DNA of 64,000 nt from Ganoderma boninense (lineage: Eukaryota > Basidiomycota > Agaricomycetes > Polyporales > Polyporaceae): contig CM035313.1 of NCBI GenBank assembly GCA_002900995.3, positions 1,798,001-1,862,000 of the forward strand, given 5' to 3'. Below are positions 58,510 through 64,000 of this stretch, piece by piece. The notes beneath the pieces are model-generated. The model was not told the origin of the DNA. It saw nothing but the letters and a program-made list of their open reading frames with translations, and did not search any database. Each line of letters begins with the position of its first letter. Position 1 is the first letter of the stretch. The position numbers and the translations under genes are program-made.

Positions 58510-59286
58510 ATGCTCGCGCTCAGGCGATTGCGATTGCCCATCGCCTTTCCTCGAAACCGTCCCACATCGAAAGTGCACGTCATGGCGACCATGTCCACTG
58601 CTGCTGATCCTCGAGATCCGTCGCCAGTCGGACCCGTCGAAGACGCGATCAAGGCAAAGGTACGCAGCCAATCTCGAGTGCCTCCATGCGCGTGCGTGAC
58701 TGCTCATTGGCGTTCCCATATCCATATCCATCCGCGTCGACGTCGACATCCACCTACGCCCGACTTGATTGCCATACTGTTTCACCGCTGGCCGTCCCGG
58801 GGGTACGGTGCTGGCGGGCAGCTTGCTGAACTCTTGCAGCCTTCGCAGCTCGACATCACGAACGACTCGTGGCAGCACAGGCATCATGCACCCATGAGGG
58901 CGGCAGGGGGCGGTAATGGCGAGACCCGTACGTTCGCGCTCTCTTGACTGTGGTCCCCCATATGCATACGCCCCCGCCTGTGCTCCCGTGTGAGTTCGCC
59001 TGACTTGCTTCTCCATCGTCGTATGCGCAGACTTCTCGGTCCACGTGGTGTCGGAGCAGTTTCAAGGCAAGGTAACGTCGATGGTCGTAATCCTACTGGG
59101 CGGGGACGTTGTTCTGATGAAGTGTCCCCTCCCGCGCGTGATCGCTCCTCGAAATTGTCGCAGAGCACCATGCAGCGGCACAGGATGATCTACGCAGCGC
59201 TTTCAGATGAATTCGCCGCCGGCTTGCACGCGTTGTCCCTGAAGACGAAGACACCTTCGGAGGTGCAGTCGACGACACAGACCTAG
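58510..59286 (+). CDS. BolA-family protein, UVI31/Bol1 type, probable mitochondrial
   Basis: BolA proteins work with monothiol glutaredoxins in iron-sulfur cluster handling. Four exons (58510-58659, 58822-58927, 59031-59071, 59164-59286) give 139 residues. Conserved core: PVEDAIKAKLAELLQPSQLD, NDSWQHRHHAP, GETHFSVHVVSEQFQGK and MQRHRMIYAALSDEFAAGLH, ending ALSLKTKTPSE. The histidines in the H-H pair and the MQRHR motif fit the BolA1 group. The first 30 residues (MLALRRLRLPIAFPRNRPTS) are basic and have no acidic residue, so mitochondrial import is likely. A second in-frame ATG pair (MATMSTAAD) lies about 25 codons later and could produce a cytosolic form. Confidence 0.93.
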
Positions 59287-60679
59287 CCAATTCCGACATA
59301 CGACCACTTCTCCTTGGAATTTTACAAGTTACTTTTTCCGGTTGTAGCCCATACATTCGCGTGGCCAAGGTCGCGTTCTCTTCCTGACAAACTGAAACTG
59401 AAACCTTTGGGTGTCTGGGGTGCCTCGAATTTTTCCAAACGGGGTACTGGACCGGAGTTGTCGGGGACTGGGCCAAGGTACGCGCCGCATCGTCATAGCA
59501 GCATTGAGCGTGCTCCAGAGAGTCGAGTTCACTGGACGGAGATCGTCATCCGGAGGCCTCGGGACGAACCCCGGACGCTGATCACCTTCCTTGTTTGGTT
59601 TATTTGTGGCATTGCGGCTGCAGTACTTACCCAAAACGTGGCTGGTTCCCGGCTCGTCTGGGTTCTCTCAGATCGACGTTTGGGTACTTTTAATGAGACT
59701 TTCGGGCAGTGGTGGTCGCGACTTGCAGAGCCCAAGAGTGATTTTGTGTTCAAAGATCCTCATCACGCAGTAGCAGGGGAAATGAAAGTTGTGCTTCAAG
59801 GAACCGAGTGTGCTGTGGGCAGGAGGGTGGGGCGAGTTGCCGTGCCTACGACTCCAGATTGGGACAGCCGTCGGCTTGCCTGGGGCAGATTTTCGATTCG
59901 AAGGGGGTGATTGACATGCGAAGGTGGATGTTTACGACTGGGCTGGACGATCATGAACTCCGCGTGTGTCGCTGTGTTGGCGAGCGACCAGCATTCGAAC
60001 AGCTCGCCACGGGCGACGCGACAAAGGGCGACAAGAGCCCATGGCGGCCATCAGGTGACCGTCGTACTCCTTGCTGATCTCTGATCCTGCCCAAAGCGGT
60101 CTCAGCAGTTCTCGATCTCAGATTGGGACGAATATCGCCGTCAAGCGCCAGTACCGATCGGGCGCTTGTGGATAGGCGCCGTGTGCGGCCATCATCCGAG
60201 CATCATCGACCCCGACAGCTCGTCCGCAAGTACGTCCATGTTCCCCGCTTCAGAGGCATCAGACCTCATTCAAAGCCTTGTTTTCAGCCATGCTCTCTGC
60301 AGCATTGTCACCCAGGATATGCGAGTGGTTTCCACCTGCCCGGCGTCCTGCACTGTATGTCTATACGTTCGCGACTGTCATCACTCCCGTTGTCGACGCC
60401 CTCACGGATACATGGAGACCGACTCTGCGCAGTTGCAAAGCTCCTACGAATAATCACCACGACATCCCTTCAGGTCTTCAGATTCTTTCCCGATCCACCC
60501 TCCCGCGTCCGTGGAATGCCCGACTCATTCCGTTAGCTCGGTCCACCGCCTGTGGCTGACATCCCTTCGCCAACTGTTCGTCGTCCCAGCAGTATATAGC
60601 ACAATGCTCGCCGTGATTGGCCTACTCACTTTGCCCCTCCGGTCTTCCCTCCCCACCCATCCACTTAGCCGTCGTGCCA
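59287..60679. other. Gene-poor spacer with a 198-codon frame
   Basis: Contains a plus frame at 59314-59910 with one hydrophobic stretch (ITFLVWFICGIAAAVLTQ) that could be a membrane helix, but the frame has no recognised domain and low protein-like character elsewhere. Just before the next gene (60.55-60.68 kb) the plus strand is pyrimidine-rich, as expected for a promoter. Short frames near 60.17-60.45 kb are also unassigned. Confidence 0.45.
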
Positions 60680-61739
60680 ATGCCGCCTCGTCAAGCTTCT
60701 TCGAATGTCCCAACCCCCTCTGGACGAGGCGAGCAAAGGCCGACATTACCTCCCATCCGACAGATATTTGGTCGTGAGTACTCGGTTCCTTTCGTGCGGC
60801 AAACCTCGCCTCATATTCCTCTCATCTTCCACAGAGGAGCTGGCGCGGTCTGTCCCCCCTCACCAAGCCCGCCAGTCCGCCTCTCCTCATCTGGGCCGTC
60901 TTCAACTGGCCGAGGACGACCCCCGGGCGATCTCTCGCGGATCTTCATCTCCCGCCCCTCCCGGGTACGCACCAGGCACCCCACGTTCTTTTCCTGTCTA
61001 CGTAGACCACCAACAGTCGGCCCTCCCGCACCACCCCCGAGGCGCGTCCGACCCCGCGTCGTACCCCGCGTATGCGCAGGGTGTCCCAGCACAACCCTCT
61101 GCACAGTCCTACCCACACGGCTACCTTCCCCAATACGCCCAACCCAACCATCCCCGGACCCCGATTCCGACGGGCAGCTACCCGTATGCCGGCGCGCAGA
61201 CAGTCGCCCACCCTGGCATGGGCATGGTCGGCCCTCCAGGCCCCCAGCACCAGCCCTACCCGGGTGCGGATCAAGCGATGAGCGATCGGAGTTCGACATC
61301 CCGATACGAGTGCAGTTACTGTGGAAAAGGGTTTACCCGCCCCAGTAGTTTGAGGGTATGTCGTCTTCTCGCGCCCCTTGGCGATCTCCGGGCTCCTTGG
61401 CAGCCTCCTCTCCATCCAACACTGACAAACCGCTTTTTCTTCCGGGCATGCGCAGATCCACATCAACACTCATACAGGGGAGAAGCGTGAGTACCACCTT
61501 CAATTTTCGCCTTCTATGATTCGCGCGCTAACGAGGGATCTGACGGGCGCACGGCAGCATTCACATGCCCATTCGAAGGCTGTGGCCGTAGCTTCAGTGT
61601 CCAAAGCAACATGCGCCGGCATGCGCGCGTGCACACGCGGGGGACAGAAGCAGCAGGCGGCGACCTAGACGAGACGAGCGAGGACTCGCAGGAAGAATTT
61701 GGGTCCTCTGAAGGCTCGCCCAATTCGCAGAAGAAGTGA
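60680..61739 (+). CDS. C2H2 zinc-finger transcription factor
   Basis: Four exons (60680-60773, 60835-61355, 61456-61486, 61558-61739) give 275 residues. The N-terminal two thirds are Pro/Ser/Tyr-rich with many Pro-His-Gly-Ala repeats, as in fungal activators. Two C-terminal fingers are split across introns: YECSYCGKGFTRPSSLR + IHINTHTGEK + PFTCPFEGCGRSFSVQSNM then RRHARVH, separated by the standard TGEKP linker. An acidic tail ends SEGSPNSQKK. The start at 60680 (MPPRQASSNVPTPSG) is the first ATG of the first exon; exon 1 ends at a GT donor (60774). No regulatory target can be inferred. A second, unrelated C2H2 gene lies at 44 kb. Confidence 0.88.
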
Positions 61740-63187
61740 TGCGCCCATGACACAATCGCATCCACTGTCTCTTTTGGCGCCCTCCTTCTTCTCCTCGTCG
61801 CCGCCGCCGCATCTGTCTTGCGTCTCGCAGTCCGCCTTGTATCTGCCCGCAGTTGCATGTTCGCTCAGTCGACCAACCCCACGTCCTCCGTCAGGCCCGG
61901 CTCTCCCACGCATCGTTGCCCTCCAACTTGCTTCGTTTGTCCCCGCTCTCCTCCCGACTACGTCACAGCCACCGATTTTTGGACACCTGCACATCTGCGC
62001 AGAAGACCTCAAGACCTCTATATTATTATTTGCATGGCATTGTCATCGTCCCGTCCGCACATCCGTGCTATTTATTCGCTATCGTCGCACACCGCATTGT
62101 ACACTACGCACTGCTGATCCATTCCTCTCCATCCGTTTTCCCCGTTCAGTTAGCTGTTTGTCTGGATACGGAACGGAGTGTCCCTTGCGCTCCTGCGCCG
62201 TTCCGGTGCTCCTATTTATTCAGACTGGGCTGCGAACGGGCCGTTTTTGACGCTCTTTAACCTACAATCATCTATCTCAGCGCACCATATCTCAGCACAC
62301 CGCCCCCAAAACTCACGCTCATTGACGCCAACCTCGCTCGTTACGATATACACATTCTCTCCTCTTGCCCTGAGCCTCATCCATCCGCTTGCCTTCTATT
62401 TATCCGGGGGTCACGTCTCCTGCTCTGTATAATTCCGCTCTATTTATTCGGCAGTCCGCTCCGGACGAATCATCTCGGGCTTGTCTAGACGTCTGTGTCC
62501 CCCCTCTCTCCGAATTCCTGTTTAGCTGTAGTCTTATCGTCCCTCCAGTCTATCCCTTAGACGACATATTCGTACCCCGCACTCCGCACTGTACAACCCC
62601 ATCGCCCCTCTCTCATTCCGGTCGGATACCGCTCCGCTCTGCCTCCCGCATCCAACCGTGCACTCGCACCACTGTAGCAATCGCATCGATATCCTGGCAC
62701 ACCGTGCACTGGCATACTCCACACGCTGCATACTGCATAACCGCGCTACATGGCACACCACCTCACAGGCACATTACCTCCCACAGCAATACTACCATTA
62801 GTATCATATGTACGTACTGATTACCCGCACCAGCTGCGTAGGCTCACAATATAGTTTCATTCTGGCAATGATCCTATACCAAACGAAACATACGGACAGC
62901 GGCCCTCCCTGTGCAGATCCGTCTGATGAAGTATGAGCCCGAGCATCGAGCGCAATGAAGAGTTCCAAGCAACCAGACACTGGGCGACGGCTTGTCCGCA
63001 GCCGTGCATAACAAGTAACGAGCTGTACATGGAACATCAAGACATGTGTGTAGACCTAGCCCACTCCGCCGAAGCATGCGTCGCGCGTGAGGCCAGCGAT
63101 GACGGCAGGATCAGCGCGAAGGAGCAAGATTCCGACGTCGTGGGGAACGGTGCGTCCGATCCTGGACCTGACAGCTAGTCGCTAGGG
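61740..63187. other. Pyrimidine-rich 3' region, possible long UTR
   Basis: About 1.4 kb. The first 1.1 kb of the plus strand is strongly C/T-rich, with overlapping low-complexity frames (for example 61699-62250 and 62389-62820) that I judge non-coding. It may be a long 3' UTR of the C2H2 gene or a separate transcript. The last few hundred bases lie next to the 3' end of the convergent ABC ATPase gene. No further gene is recognised. Confidence 0.5.
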
Positions 63188-64000
63188 CTAGTCGCTGTCG
63201 GTGTCCTCCGGCTTCGGGCCGCCGAACGTTAGCCAGTTGAGCTTCCTGACACGCCGCCGCTCCTCCTGAGCCTTGATCTGGTTACGGGTGAGCTTCTTCT
63301 TCTTCTTGACCGGCGGCGTCGACGTGCCGCTCGCCTTGTTGTCCTCCGCACCGCTGCCCGCGGGCGTGGCGGCGGCTGATGCGGCAGGCGTCTGGATGCG
63401 AGACAGTGCAGGGGTATTGCTCCCACTGCCCTTTGGAGACTTGACGGCGAACGCGTCCTCGATGACTGCGATCTTGCCCTTGTGCGTCATCCGCCCATCC
63501 TCAATGTTCCAGATCTCAGGGCCTGAGTAATAAGTGAAGTCAGATGCTGTTGGCAGCTCACAGCTTCGCGTAATGTACTTACAGAGGGCGGTGACGAACT
63601 CCTCGTTGTGGGAGATGATCACCTGCAAAGGATTAGGGTGAGCAACGAAGTAGCCAACGATATACGAAATTACGCACAACTGCGCCAGCCCAATCGCGGA
63701 TAGCAACAGCCAAGCCCCCGAGTGCTTCACGGTCCAGGAAGTTACTAGGCTCGTCGAGTACACAAATCTGCATGTCCACGAAAGCATTGGTATTGTTGAG
63801 CGGCGAGATACGATCTCGATGCATTCGCGACGTACCTGAGGATTGTTCCAGAGACAAGCAGCAATGACAAGCTTGATCTTCTGGCCTGGAACCCAAACAC
63901 AATCAGCACTTGCCAAATCCGGAGCGGGCATCAAAATACCGACCACCGGACAATCCAGCAATCTCGTTATACTGTGCGATGTCACCATCTAACCCAATAT
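63188..64000 (-). CDS. ABCF-type ATPase, eEF3/New1-Elf1 family, C-terminal end, cut by window edge
   Basis: eEF3 and New1/Elf1 are fungal ribosome-associated ABC ATPases involved in elongation or late translation. Exons in the window: 63988-63944, 63885-63836, 63767-63678, 63622-63593 and 63522-63188; the 5' part lies beyond 64000. The second ATPase domain shows the ABC signature GLSGGQKIKLVIAACLW, Walker B CVLDEPSNFLDREALGG and the H-loop VIISHNEEF. The C-terminus has PEIWNIEDGRM and a Lys-rich tail, then LTRNQIKAQEERRRVRKLNW and ends PEDTDSD. The tail style fits New1/Elf1 somewhat better than eEF3, but this is a judgement from memory. Introns have normal sites. Confidence 0.88.

Overview
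This is nuclear DNA of a filamentous basidiomycete, most likely an Agaricomycete. Most genes contain several 50-70 base introns with GTRNGY donors and YAG acceptors, and protein types such as the Zn2Cys6/Fungal_trans_2 regulator, the PHO80-type cyclin, the eEF3-type ABC ATPase and the A1 protease are fungal. No species is assigned. Gene models were built by hand: conserved family sequence was used to choose splice sites, and most resulting models have total lengths divisible by three.

Left end (1-5.6 kb), compact: the TFIIH subunit Tfb4/p34 (minus, cut by the window edge), an SNAPC3-type snRNA-activating protein (minus), and a mitochondrial PrpD-family 2-methylcitrate dehydratase (plus) that shares a very short divergent promoter with the SNAPC3 gene. 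From 5.6 to 23.7 kb there is only one clear gene, a Zn2Cys6 transcription factor (12.1-15.2 kb).

Middle (23.7-45 kb): a PHO80/Pcl-type cyclin with a 49-codon upstream ORF, a secreted aspartic protease (minus), a small unassigned 164-aa protein, a Ser-rich protein whose frame appears broken by one base, a long gene-poor stretch (34.9-43.2 kb), an Naa50-type N-acetyltransferase, and a two-finger C2H2 factor (minus, convergent to Naa50).

Right part (47-64 kb), compact again: DNA ligase I with a PIP box, a secreted CREG-like flavin-fold protein, an unassigned 516-aa protein and a Clr2 N-domain protein in tandem on minus, a BolA protein with a probable mitochondrial presequence, a second C2H2 factor, and the C-terminal end of an eEF3/New1-type ABCF ATPase running off the right edge.

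The genes form no pathway cluster; they are mostly housekeeping functions (basal transcription, DNA replication and repair, translation, mitochondrial metabolism) plus four regulators. No transposase, reverse transcriptase, CRISPR array, rRNA or convincing tRNA was recognised. I found no clearly new biological system. The most useful leads are two probable GC-AG introns, a likely frameshift at about 34.26 kb, the uORF before the cyclin, strand-skewed DNA upstream of two regulators that may be transcribed divergently, and several coding-like fragments in the gene-poor stretches.
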